Below, piece by piece: positions 8,904 to 17,187 of a stretch of 64,000 bases of DNA. Below the pieces are notes generated by a model. The model was not told the origin of the DNA, searched no databases, and saw only the letters and a list, made by a program, of their open reading frames with translations. The translations under genes and the position numbers were made by a program. The stretch's first letter is position 1. The number at the start of each line of letters is the position of its first letter. Origin of the DNA: Paenibacillus ginsengarvi (GTDB lineage: Bacteria > Bacillota > Bacilli > Paenibacillales > NBRC-103111); assembly GCF_003626695.1 (NCBI RefSeq), contig NZ_RBAH01000006.1, positions 186,001-250,000 on the forward strand. The letters run 5' to 3'.

Positions 8904-9977
8904 ATGGAATTACGCCTATACCGGAGCGGCGACCGGGAGCGGGTGCTGGAGCTGCACGAGCGGGCTTTGCGGGAAGAGGGGGCTTACAAGGGCGACGGAC
9001 CGTGGGACGATGACCTGCGCGACATTGCAGCGGCTTATACGGATGACGGCGGCGAGTTTTGGGTCGGCGAAGCCGAGGGAGAGATCGTGGCGATGGGCGC
9101 CTTCCGGCCAACGTCGAACGATACGGCGGAGATCAGAAGGATGCGCGTAGCGCCCGAGTTGCAAGGACGCGGCTGCGGGCGGCTTATGCTGAACAAGCTG
9201 GAGGAGCGGGCGAAGGAGCGCGGCTTTGCGATGCTTCATCTGGATACGACCGCAGCGCAGACGGCGGCGCAGGCGCTGTACGAAAGCGCCGGCTATTCGA
9301 TGCACGAGAGGCGGATGATCGACGGTGACGACTGCTACATGTACGCCAAGTGGCTCGTTCCCCCGGAAGCGGCCAAACCGATGACGCCCGAGGAGGAAGC
9401 GAAGTTTTACGCCGATTGGGATTTGTCCCAGGAACTGACCGAATATGCGAAAAGCTTGCTGCGGGAAGGGGCGACGCCGGAGCGGACGATGGAGCAGGTG
9501 CTCGCCTCGAAGCTGTATGCATCGTGGACCAAAAAAACGCGCAGCTTTATTGTCGAGTACGAGAAGATGGAGTTTTACGAGGATTTGCGCGGCAATGTCG
9601 AGTCCGAAACGTATATCGCTCGCATCGAGGAGCAAGCGGCACAGTTTTTCGAAGCGGCGCCGGACGGTGACGATGCTTCCGCTGTCGCCGCGTCAAACCC
9701 GGAAGGGCAGGAGACGGACGAGACGCTTGAGCGGGTGTTCGCGCAGATGGACATTCGTGTCACCCTGACGCAGCTTGCCTGTGAAATGGCGCGGTTCTCG
9801 CGGGCGGTCGGGCTGTCGAAGCCGATCCGGTATTCGCAGTTTCTCGCTTTGTTCTCGGGCGCGGCGATCGTCGATATGGAGCAGGACGATCTCGACCGGC
9901 TCGTCGCGAACAAGGAGCTGGCGATCGAGCTGGCCGAGGCGTTTGCCGAAACGTACAGTGAGAATGCGAACGAGTAG
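8904..9977 (+). CDS. GNAT-family acetyltransferase with a long C-terminal helical domain
   Basis: 357 residues. The first ~150 form a GNAT domain: IRRMRVAPELQGRGCGRLML contains the acetyl-CoA pyrophosphate loop (Q/R-x-x-G-x-G/A), and HLDTTAAQTAAQALYESAGY is the last conserved segment. The remaining ~200 residues are acidic and helical (for example MTPEEEAKFYADWDLSQEL) and not recognised; they are about as long as the GNAT part. The protein would acetylate an amine in the cytoplasm; substrate unknown. ATG 8904 has GAGGAGG 8 nt upstream. It stands alone, followed by repeat-filled sequence. Confidence 0.85.
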   Translation: MELRLYRSGDRERVLELHERALREEGAYKGDGPWDDDLRDIAAAYTDDGGEFWVGEAEGEIVAMGAFRPTSNDTAEIRRMRVAPELQGRGCGRLMLNKLEERAKERGFAMLHLDTTAAQTAAQALYESAGYSMHERRMIDGDDCYMYAKWLVPPEAAKPMTPEEEAKFYADWDLSQELTEYAKSLLREGATPERTMEQVLASKLYASWTKKTRSFIVEYEKMEFYEDLRGNVESETYIARIEEQAAQFFEAAPDGDDASAVAASNPEGQETDETLERVFAQMDIRVTLTQLACEMARFSRAVGLSKPIRYSQFLALFSGAAIVDMEQDDLDRLVANKELAIELAEAFAETYSENANE

Positions 9978-10020
9978 GGGGACGTAGGGCAGGGCAAGGA
10001 GCAGGGCGGCCTTGTACCGC

Positions 10021-10172
10021 ATAGTGCGTCTGCGTCCGGTGTGATGTAAGGCTCCCACACAATGCGGCTACGGCCAGTGTGATGTAAGGCGTACGCACCA
10101 TACGTCTGCGTCCGGGGTAATGTAAGGCACAAGCCAATGCGGCTACGGACGCGTGTGTAATCCGCACGGCAT
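10021..10172. repeat. Tandem array, 38-bp period, arranged as two 76-bp dimers
   Basis: ATGTAAGGC recurs at 10044, 10082 and 10120, exactly 38 bp apart, with a decayed fourth copy near 10158. Units alternate: units 1 and 3 share GTCTGCGTCCGG, units 2 and 4 share AATGCGGCTACGG. This gives about four units, or two copies of a 76-bp dimer. It is non-coding. Confidence 0.8.
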
Positions 10173-10214
10173 CGGACGGTCGCGGCCATACGTTCGCATC
10201 GGCGAACAGCGCGC

Positions 10215-10422
10215 GAACAAATAGCGGAACAAAAATTCCGCTATTCTCCCTTTATCGTACTGGTTCAGGAGAATAGCGGAACAAATTTCCGCTATATGGC
10301 TTACTTCACACGTTTTTTACTTCATTTCGGCGATTGCCGCAGATATAACGGAAAATTGTTCCGCTATTTCTGCAGAGTCGCCTTTTTTACCCTAAATAAC
10401 GGAAAAGCATTCCGTTATCCTC
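10215..10422. repeat. Cluster C of four ATAGCGGAA-type palindromes
   Basis: Copies at about 10219-10247, 10271-10297, 10344-10369 and 10395-10420. The first is almost perfect: AATAGCGGAA, CAAAAA, TTCCGCTATT. The third has the more degenerate arm (TAACGGAA) on the left, so this copy is reversed relative to cluster A. With the tandem array this fills the 516-bp space between the acetyltransferase and serS. Confidence 0.82.
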
Positions 10423-10493
10423 CAGCCGCCCAGCCTCCGCAGCGTGCTTCGAGCCCTCGGCTCTCTCAGTCTCCGCTTCCCGCCGAAACCACC

Positions 10494-11777
10494 TTACAAC
10501 CCCGGCCCAATCGCGTCCATGCCATACATGTACGGGCGAAGCGCCGGAGGGATGTAAACCGTGCCGTCCTCGCGCTGATGGTTCTCAAGCAGCGGGATGA
10601 GGATGCGCGGCGAGGCGACGGCCGTGTTGTTCAGCGTATGGCAGTAGCGCAGCTTGCCGTCCTCGTCGCGGTAACGGATGCCGGCGCGCCGCGCCTGGAA
10701 GTCGTGCAGGTTCGACGACGAATGCGTTTCGCCGTAGCTGCCGCGGCTCGGCATCCACGTTTCGATATCGTATTGCTTGTAGTTTTTTTGCGACATATCG
10801 CCGGTACAGACGGCGACGACCCGATACGGCAGCTCCAGCAGGGCGAGCAGCTCCTCCGCGTTCCGCGTAATCTCCTGGAGCATCTGCTCCGACTGCTCCG
10901 CATCGCCCTGGCAGAGCACGACCTGTTCGACTTTGGCGAACTGGTGGACGCGGTACAGCCCGCGCACGTCCCGCCCGGCCGAGCCGATCTCGCGGCGGAA
11001 GCAGTTCGACACGGCAGCGAGCCGGATCGGCTGCGACATGTCGACGATCTCGCCGGCGTAGTAGGCGACGAGTGACGCCTCCGACGTGCCGACAAGCCAT
11101 TTGTCGTCCGCGGGCAGCTCGAACGTTTGCTCCCGGCCGCCGGGGAAAAATCCCGCCGAGGTCAGCGTGTCCTCCCTCACGAGCATCGGTACGTCCATAA
11201 CCGTAAAACCTTTGCGCACCAGCAGATCGACGGCGAGCTGCTGAACCGCCCGGTGTAGATGAAGCCCCGCTCCGAGCAAATAGTAGTTGCGGCTTCCGGC
11301 CGCTTTGACGCCGCGCTGCATGTCGATTAAACCGAGCGATTCGCCGATAGCCACATGATCGAGCGGCTCGAAATCAAAGACGGGCGGCGTGCCGACCCGT
11401 TTCAGCTCCACATTGTCCGCATCCGAAGCGCCAACAGGTGTATCCGGCGAAACGACGTTCGGCACGTACAGCATCAGCTCCTTGCACCGGCTCTCCAGCA
11501 CCTCGAGCTGCGGCTCCAGGTCCGCCAGCATCGTGCCTACCCGCTTCGCTTCGGTTTTCGTCCGCTCGGCCTCTTCCCGCGCACCCGCGCGCATCTGCGC
11601 CGATACCTGCTCCGACAGCCGGTTCCGCTCCTGTCTCAACCGTTCGACATCGGCAAGCTGCCTTCTTCTTTGTTCGTCCACCTCTAGCAGCTCGTCGATC
11701 GAGTCGGGCAGCCCTTTTTGGTTTGCCGTAAGTTTGAGCCGCTCCCTGTTTTCTTGAATAAATCGGATGTCCAGCAT
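10494..11777 (-). CDS. serS: Seryl-tRNA synthetase
   Basis: 427 residues, class II synthetase charging tRNA-Ser. The N-terminal arm is a coiled coil (about residues 30-105, rich in E/R/L). Motif 2 contains CFRREIGSAGRDVRGLYRVH, and motif 3 has LENHQREDGTVYIPPALRPY. The region before motif 3 reads HTLNNTAVASPR where many bacterial enzymes have HTLNGSGLA, so it belongs to a somewhat divergent branch or is a second copy. Start at ATG 11777 with AAAAGGA upstream; the frame upstream of it is the T-box leader, not coding. Regulation is by the T-box at 11805-12039. Confidence 0.93.
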   Translation of the reverse strand: MLDIRFIQENRERLKLTANQKGLPDSIDELLEVDEQRRRQLADVERLRQERNRLSEQVSAQMRAGAREEAERTKTEAKRVGTMLADLEPQLEVLESRCKELMLYVPNVVSPDTPVGASDADNVELKRVGTPPVFDFEPLDHVAIGESLGLIDMQRGVKAAGSRNYYLLGAGLHLHRAVQQLAVDLLVRKGFTVMDVPMLVREDTLTSAGFFPGGREQTFELPADDKWLVGTSEASLVAYYAGEIVDMSQPIRLAAVSNCFRREIGSAGRDVRGLYRVHQFAKVEQVVLCQGDAEQSEQMLQEITRNAEELLALLELPYRVVAVCTGDMSQKNYKQYDIETWMPSRGSYGETHSSSNLHDFQARRAGIRYRDEDGKLRYCHTLNNTAVASPRILIPLLENHQREDGTVYIPPALRPYMYGMDAIGPGL

Positions 11778-11804
11778 ACGTCCACGTCCTTTTCCGGAAA
11801 ATGA

Positions 11805-12040
11805 CAAAAAAGCGCTCTTCGTCGTTTGGGACGAGGAGCGCTGATTCACCCGCGGTGCCACCCAATTTGACCGGCAAACCGGTCCGCTTGGTTCCGCGGT
11901 AACGGGGCGGTTCCCGGTATGCTTAGAGGACAGTGGCGCATCGCAAGCGGCTTAGCCGCACTTTTGATAGGACAAATCCCGGTCGCAAACGCCTCCGAGT
12001 TGGATGCTCATCATCGGCCTAATTGCGCATATTTGATTGA
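11805..12040 (-). promoter_or_regulatory. T-box leader (serine) with terminator, upstream of serS
   Basis: Read on the minus strand, the signature GGGTGGCACCGCGG (11850-11863) is the T-box antiterminator bulge. It is followed by a terminator: GCGCTCCTCGTC pairs with GACGAAGAGCGC, then TTTTTT (11842 to 11806). The variable base after TGG is C, which pairs with a G discriminator base, as expected of bacterial tRNA-Ser. The specifier is not certain; UCC triplets (serine) occur downstream of a TTTGCGACC apical-loop-like motif. Uncharged tRNA-Ser would stabilise the antiterminator and allow serS transcription. Confidence 0.9.
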
Positions 12041-12045
12041 GCAGA

Positions 12046-12074
12046 AGTATACAGGATGCGGATGCGTCTGTCAA
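12046..12074 (-). promoter_or_regulatory. Sigma-A promoter for serS T-box transcript
   Basis: On the minus strand TTGACA (12074-12069), 17 nt, TATACT (12051-12046). The -35 is perfect and the -10 has 5 of 6 consensus bases. Transcription would start near 12039, giving a leader of about 260 nt. Confidence 0.85.
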
Positions 12075-12188
12075 ATGCCGGAGCGCCCGAAAAAGCAGGA
12101 ATATTTTGCCGTACCCGAGGCCATAAACTGCCGCCCGCCGGGGAAGCATAATGTCAACAAATCGGCACGAGACGCAGGGGAAAGGCGC

Positions 12189-12217
12189 TTGCACAACAGG
12201 CAAAAGCAAGCCATAAT
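12189..12217 (+). promoter_or_regulatory. Sigma-A promoter for hprK
   Basis: TTGCAC (12189-12194), 17 nt, CATAAT (12212-12217). The predicted start of transcription near 12224 lies about 34 nt before the chosen hprK ATG and rules out the in-frame codons upstream. Confidence 0.65.
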
Positions 12218-12257
12218 GAGGTCATGCCATTTAACGAAAGAGGTGCTGGCGACTGCC

Positions 12258-13196
12258 ATGAAATCAATAACGGTGCAAGATTTGGTCAATCGCTTCCATC
12301 TGGAACTTCTGGCAGGTCAGACCGGGCTGGACCGAACGATCGGCAAATCGCGCGTCCATCGGCCGGGGCTTGAATTTGTCGGTTATTTCGATTTTTTTCC
12401 GCAGCAGCGGGTGCAGGTGCTCGGACGCAAAGAAATTACGTATTTGCATAAGCAATCCGAAGGGGAGCGGGACAACCGGATCGGCCATATCGTCCAGTAT
12501 CATCCGCCCTGCTTTGTTGTTACGTGGAACCAGGAAATCGAAGGGCTCCGCTATTTGATTACGCATTGCGACAAGGAAGGCATTCCGCTTCTCCGCACGA
12601 AGGAGCCGACTACGAAATGGATCGGTATGGTCGACGCGTTTTTGACGAAAACGCTCGCGGAAGAAATTCAAGTGCACGGCGTATGCGTCAACGTAGCCGG
12701 TATCGGCATTTTGCTGCGGGGCAAGTCCGGCGTAGGCAAAAGCGAGACGGCGCTGACGCTTATCCGCCGCGGCCACCGGCTCGTCGCCGACGATGCCGTC
12801 GTGCTGAAGAAGCTGAGTCCGGAAACGATACTCGGCACCCATGACGGCAAAACGAAGGAGTTTCTCGCCCTGCGCAGCGTAGGGCTAATCAACGTAGCCC
12901 GCATTTACGGCCGGGGCGCATTTCAGGACGAAACCCGGATCGTGCTCGATATCGAGCTGACCCAGTGGAAGGAAAACGAGCTGTACAACGAGCTCGACGT
13001 GGAGCCGAAATATACGACTTACATGGATGTCCGCATCCCGCACATCCAAATTTCGCTGCAGCCTGGCCGCGATGTGGCCGGGCTCGTAGAGGCGGCGGCC
13101 AACAACTGGTACTTGCGGCTGCAAGGCTACAGTGCGGCCGAAGAGTTTATGCAGCGGATCGAGGCTTCCGTACAACAACAGCAGCAGAAGCATTAA
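12258..13196 (+). CDS. hprK: HPr kinase/phosphorylase, divergent form
   Basis: 312 residues, the usual length. It would phosphorylate HPr (and Crh) on Ser46 and reverse this, setting carbon catabolite repression. The N-terminal domain has RPGLEFVGYFDFFPQQRVQVLG; Walker A is RGKSGVGKSE (about 154-163); RGHRLVADDAV (171-181) holds the catalytic Asp residues. The usual HPr-contact signature LEIRGLGIINV is changed to LALRSVGLINV (about 203-213), and the C-terminal signature is also altered (ISLQPGRDVAGLVE). This is a divergent or second copy. Start ATG 12258 follows AGAGGTG. It is divergent from serS and is not beside lgt or ptsH, which is common for the main copy. Confidence 0.88.
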   Translation: MKSITVQDLVNRFHLELLAGQTGLDRTIGKSRVHRPGLEFVGYFDFFPQQRVQVLGRKEITYLHKQSEGERDNRIGHIVQYHPPCFVVTWNQEIEGLRYLITHCDKEGIPLLRTKEPTTKWIGMVDAFLTKTLAEEIQVHGVCVNVAGIGILLRGKSGVGKSETALTLIRRGHRLVADDAVVLKKLSPETILGTHDGKTKEFLALRSVGLINVARIYGRGAFQDETRIVLDIELTQWKENELYNELDVEPKYTTYMDVRIPHIQISLQPGRDVAGLVEAAANNWYLRLQGYSAAEEFMQRIEASVQQQQQKH

Positions 13197-13212
13197 GCCC
13201 GGCTTCAACCGT

Positions 13213-13251
13213 AAACCGTTTCGCATACGACGCGAAACGGTTTATTTTTTT
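13213..13251 (+). terminator. Terminator after hprK
   Basis: AAACCGTTTCGC (13213-13224) pairs perfectly with GCGAAACGGTTT (13232-13243), followed by ATTTTTTT. Confidence 0.92.
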
Positions 13252-13371
13252 GCGTGCCGCCGTGCGAACAAAATAACAAATCGAGCCGAACATTCAAGCA
13301 TTCATCCGCGCTAAGCGAACGATTATGATGTAGGGGAACACAGTACATCCGATTTCTAGGAGTGGGTCAAC

Positions 13372-14799
13372 ATGCTGCACGCTACGGCAGAGGAAAATAC
13401 AAAGCCGGGTACGCTCGATTGGCAAATGACGCGGTTTCGCTTCGATACGGCCGAAACGGTGCAAACGTCGCTGATCGGCGGCCTGCGCTCCAGAACGATC
13501 GAAGGATACGCATCCCGCACGAGCGTTTATCCCGGAGAGTCGATCGATCTGATGGTCAGCGTCGAACCGGCATGCCGGTATACGATGGATGTTTACCGGC
13601 TCGGCTATTATGGAGGGACCGGCGGGCGGCATATGGGCTGTCTCGGCACGTTCGACGGCGAGGCGCAGCCGGTGCCGATGGAGACGATCGAGCGGTTGCG
13701 GGAATGCAGCTGGAAGCCGGCCATGACGCTGCAAATTCCCGAAGACTGGCGGAGCGGCGTTTATCTGGTCAAGCTAACGCGGCAAACGTCCTCCCGCGCC
13801 CAGAGCTACATCGTTTTCGTCGTCAAGGAGCGGCGACGGACCGATATCCTTGTGCAGACGAGCGATTTGACTTGGCAAGCGTACAACAAATGGCCGGGCA
13901 TGAACTCGATATACGACGACGGAACACTCGGGTTATGGTACATGGGTCCTCAGGTGAGGGTGAGCTTTGACCGGCCGTACTCCAAGTATTGCCAAATTGT
14001 GGATCAGCCGCTGTCGTGCGGCTCCGGATCGTTCCTGCTGTGGGAGTTTCCGCTGGCATTCTGGCTCGAGGCGGAGGGGTATAACGTGACATACTGCTCG
14101 AACCTTGATCTGCATCAGGATCCCGAGCTTCTGGGCCGCTGCAAAGTGTTCATCTCGGTCGGGCACGACGAATACTGGACCCGGCAAATGTACGAGAACG
14201 CCGCCGCAGCGAGGGATGCCGGAGTCAGCCTGCTGTTTTTGTGCGGCAATGCGGTCAATCACGATATTATCCCGTACGACAACACGCTTACGGGAGCGCC
14301 GTTTCGCGCCTTCGCCAGAAAGGAGCGGTTTCTGGACGAATACGAGCTGATGGGGAGTACGACATTCGGCCCGGGCTACGGCGACTGGACCGTCTCGAAT
14401 CCGGATCACTGGGTGTTCGAGGGCACCGGCATGAAGGAAGGCGACGGCATTCCGGGCCTCGTCGGCTGGGAATACCACGGCGCTCCGTTCAAGCAGATCG
14501 AAGGCCTGGAGATGCTCGCGCACAGTGAGCTGACCGGCGTGACGCCGCCTTCGGCAAGGCAAAAACACGCGAGCCCGAGAGTAGGCGACGGCAAGCACGC
14601 AGCCGTCATATACCCCGGTCCGAAGGGAAATTGGGTGTTTAACGCCGGCACGATCTGGTGGGCGCAAGGACTGAGCAGCCCGCCCGGGCATATTCCGGCC
14701 AAGGGCGTGTTCGGCCGCGCGCAGGGCCCCGATCCGCGCGTGCAGCAAATGACGCGGAATTTGCTGGCGAGATGCATCGGGACGCAGACAGACGTGTAG
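13372..14799 (+). CDS. N,N-dimethylformamidase beta-subunit-like protein
   Basis: 475 residues, resembling the large-subunit C-terminal region of N,N-dimethylformamidase (DMFA2_C family). Typical segments are MDVYRLGYYGG, YIVFVVKE, SDLTWQAYNKWPG, VSFDRPY, FLLWEFPLAFWLEAEGYNVTYCSN, and SVGHDEYWTRQM. The family uses a mononuclear iron site and a glutamine-amidotransferase-like fold; the iron ligands cannot be assigned with certainty here. No signal peptide, so likely cytoplasmic. RBS TAGGAG is followed by ATG. It starts a same-strand run with a beta-helix protein (34 nt gap) and two solute-binding proteins, so a carbohydrate role is more likely than formamide degradation. True substrate unknown. 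Confidence 0.8.
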   Translation: MLHATAEENTKPGTLDWQMTRFRFDTAETVQTSLIGGLRSRTIEGYASRTSVYPGESIDLMVSVEPACRYTMDVYRLGYYGGTGGRHMGCLGTFDGEAQPVPMETIERLRECSWKPAMTLQIPEDWRSGVYLVKLTRQTSSRAQSYIVFVVKERRRTDILVQTSDLTWQAYNKWPGMNSIYDDGTLGLWYMGPQVRVSFDRPYSKYCQIVDQPLSCGSGSFLLWEFPLAFWLEAEGYNVTYCSNLDLHQDPELLGRCKVFISVGHDEYWTRQMYENAAAARDAGVSLLFLCGNAVNHDIIPYDNTLTGAPFRAFARKERFLDEYELMGSTTFGPGYGDWTVSNPDHWVFEGTGMKEGDGIPGLVGWEYHGAPFKQIEGLEMLAHSELTGVTPPSARQKHASPRVGDGKHAAVIYPGPKGNWVFNAGTIWWAQGLSSPPGHIPAKGVFGRAQGPDPRVQQMTRNLLARCIGTQTDV

Positions 14800-14833
14800 C
14801 CTTCGCGGTGAACGCATAGGGAGGAGGAAAGCC

Positions 14834-17155
14834 ATGAAGAGGGGCTTGGACGACCGGATGACGAGAAGAAAGCTGCTGACGCTCGGAGCGGCGGGTGCCG
14901 CGGCGGTAACAGGGGCTTGGATCGGCGGCAGCGACAGCGCGCTCGGCAGCGGCGGAGTGGCGAACAGCGTTTACGGCAATGGGAGCGGTAATGGGAACGC
15001 GACGGGGATTCGCCGGGTTGCGGAAGAAGTGGTGCAGGAATATGCGGTCGGAGTTACGGCACAATTGGCGAAGAGAGCGATGTTCGCCGATCATGTCGCG
15101 GCAATGAAAATCATGGACGATCTGGAGGAAGGCGGAGTCGTGGTGACGCTTGGCTATTACGAGCGCGGCGACGGCGGCGGAGGAGCCTACAGCATCTCGG
15201 CAGCCATGGCGGGTGCTGCCGAAGACGGCGGTTCGGTTCACAATTTGCAGAACGGTTTGCAGGCCAAATTAATCGTCAAGGACAATACGATTGATCTCAA
15301 GCAATTCGGCGGCCGCGAATCGATCCCGGACAATGTGCCCTATATCCAGAAAGGTTTAAACTACCTGGACTCCTTGAACGGCGGCTATCTCATCATCCCC
15401 CAGGGCACCTTCCATGTTGTCGCGAAGAATAGGACGATTATTCTAAAGTCGAATGTAACCGTGCGAGGCGTGCACCGCGATCTCTCGATCTTGAAAATTC
15501 ACGGCTCCACGGGCAACTGGGGCGAATTGTTCACGCATCCGGTCCCGAACAAGGTGCTGCGCAATATCGCGTTCAAGCAGCTGACTCTCGATTGCAACGT
15601 CGATAATGCCGTCACGAGCTCCGCGGCATGGACGAGTCATCGCACCTTTTTCAACGGCGGGGAAGGCTTCAATTACATATTGGAAAACCTGAAGGTCATC
15701 GCGAACGGAGTATGGGTGTTTCGGGGGGACGTGAACAACAGCACGTTTCGAGATTGCGAAATCGTATACGACTTCGACCGTTTCCCGCTTGGCTGGTTCG
15801 ATATTTCCGCGCTTTGGATCGCGGGGGAGAACAACCATATCGCAAACAACTTGTTTTACAGCCGGAACCGGACCACATTCACTCCGGAAACGTGCATCGA
15901 ATTCCAGGGTCACAACAGCCATTGCAACGACAACATTTGCCTCGGCTTTACGAACGGCATTCTTGTAACCCCTTCCACCTCGTACGATAACAATCTGCTC
16001 GTGCTGGAGCCGGGGGGCCGCGGCTGCAAAGTGTGCAACAATACGATCGAATCGTCGAACAAGGGAATCTTCCTGTGGCCGATGAATTTGCCGGAAGGGC
16101 ATTTCGGGCCTGTAACGATTGCCGGCAACAGTATTGTCATCAACGATATGCAGCAGGGCCATGCCGAGCCTAATGCCGGTATCGACGTGAAGCTGCAAAC
16201 GCCGACCTGGGTGCAGACGACGCCTATCCGGAATGTAACGATTCATGACAATTACATCGAATATAGGACGCGATCCGTGTCCGACAGCTTATATTCCGGC
16301 GACGCCGGGATCAAGTTTTACATTAACGTGGAGGCGACCGGGCTCGATATTCGGCACAACACGATTGTGAATTGCGGCGGGAACGGGATCGCCTTGCATG
16401 TGGACACCGGCAGCACAAGCTGGATCAGGCAAGTGGCGCTAACCGGCAACGTGTTCAAAAACACCAAATTGCCGATATGGGTTAACCGCAATGTATCCCG
16501 GGTGCTCATTCAAGGCAACCTGTTCCAGCAATACGAGCTGTACACTGCCGAGCCAGACAATATGAAGCAAACGATCAAGACGCTGAACAATTCCCACACG
16601 TCAAACGCCGATTACCAAATAAAGGACAATGAAATCAGCTGCGCGCCCGGCGTCAAGCCGTATTACCCGATCTACGATTTATCCGATATCGACAACAATT
16701 CGGGCTATAAGCTGTCCAGAGGCATGGTTTTGGAACAAAATACGCCGGGATCGAGCATGCTTCTCGAACCGCCCCCGTCACCCGGCGTTACGACCACCGT
16801 CGCCAAAGGCCAATATATTCGCAGGCTGGACGGCAAGCTGTACAAAACGAAGTTTAACTACCCGTCCACGATAGGCAGCTTGAAGGCAGGCGACGGAACG
16901 ACAAACGTGACGATCGTCAGATGGATATCAAGCTCCAAGCTGGAAGTGTCGGATGCGTCGAATATGAAACCGAATGAGGCGCTTGCGCTTGATTGGCGCA
17001 ATTTGTTCAAAAGCGCGGTGTTTTATGTGCAAGCGGTTACAGGTAACGTGATCGAAACGTATGCGGGACAGGGTGCGCTTCGTCAAGACGGCGTAACCCC
17101 GGAGCAAGTGGCGGGTTCCGTTCTCGGCTACTATACCGATTTGGTAGAGGTTTGA
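14834..17155 (+). CDS. Tat-exported right-handed beta-helix protein (pectate-lyase-like fold)
   Basis: 773 residues. The N terminus has a twin-arginine signal, TRRKLLTLGAAGAAAV (RR at 11-12) then a hydrophobic stretch to about residue 30, so it should be exported folded. After a low-complexity Gly/Ser/Asn linker comes a LKQFGGRESIPDNVPYIQKG motif typical of pectate-lyase-3 type beta-helix proteins, then many repeated coils with asparagine ladders (NVTVRGV, NNTIESSNKGIFL, NVTIHDNYIEYR, DIRHNTIVNCGGNGI). The C-terminal ~110 residues are a separate beta-rich domain. Likely a polysaccharide lyase, hydrolase or epimerase; catalytic residues are not identifiable by eye. RBS GGGAGGAGG precedes it. 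Confidence 0.82.
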   Translation: MKRGLDDRMTRRKLLTLGAAGAAAVTGAWIGGSDSALGSGGVANSVYGNGSGNGNATGIRRVAEEVVQEYAVGVTAQLAKRAMFADHVAAMKIMDDLEEGGVVVTLGYYERGDGGGGAYSISAAMAGAAEDGGSVHNLQNGLQAKLIVKDNTIDLKQFGGRESIPDNVPYIQKGLNYLDSLNGGYLIIPQGTFHVVAKNRTIILKSNVTVRGVHRDLSILKIHGSTGNWGELFTHPVPNKVLRNIAFKQLTLDCNVDNAVTSSAAWTSHRTFFNGGEGFNYILENLKVIANGVWVFRGDVNNSTFRDCEIVYDFDRFPLGWFDISALWIAGENNHIANNLFYSRNRTTFTPETCIEFQGHNSHCNDNICLGFTNGILVTPSTSYDNNLLVLEPGGRGCKVCNNTIESSNKGIFLWPMNLPEGHFGPVTIAGNSIVINDMQQGHAEPNAGIDVKLQTPTWVQTTPIRNVTIHDNYIEYRTRSVSDSLYSGDAGIKFYINVEATGLDIRHNTIVNCGGNGIALHVDTGSTSWIRQVALTGNVFKNTKLPIWVNRNVSRVLIQGNLFQQYELYTAEPDNMKQTIKTLNNSHTSNADYQIKDNEISCAPGVKPYYPIYDLSDIDNNSGYKLSRGMVLEQNTPGSSMLLEPPPSPGVTTTVAKGQYIRRLDGKLYKTKFNYPSTIGSLKAGDGTTNVTIVRWISSSKLEVSDASNMKPNEALALDWRNLFKSAVFYVQAVTGNVIETYAGQGALRQDGVTPEQVAGSVLGYYTDLVEV

Positions 17156-17187
17156 TAGAAACTGCAGATCTCATATAGGGGGTACCA

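Noticed and set aside
9575..10189. 204-codon minus-strand frame crossing the tandem array
   Set aside because: The repeat gives a periodic peptide; the rest is antisense to the acetyltransferase.
10021..10422. Repeat-rich region considered as a possible CRISPR array
   Set aside because: The 38-bp tandem copies directly abut with no unique spacers, and the palindromes have irregular spacing; no cas genes are nearby.
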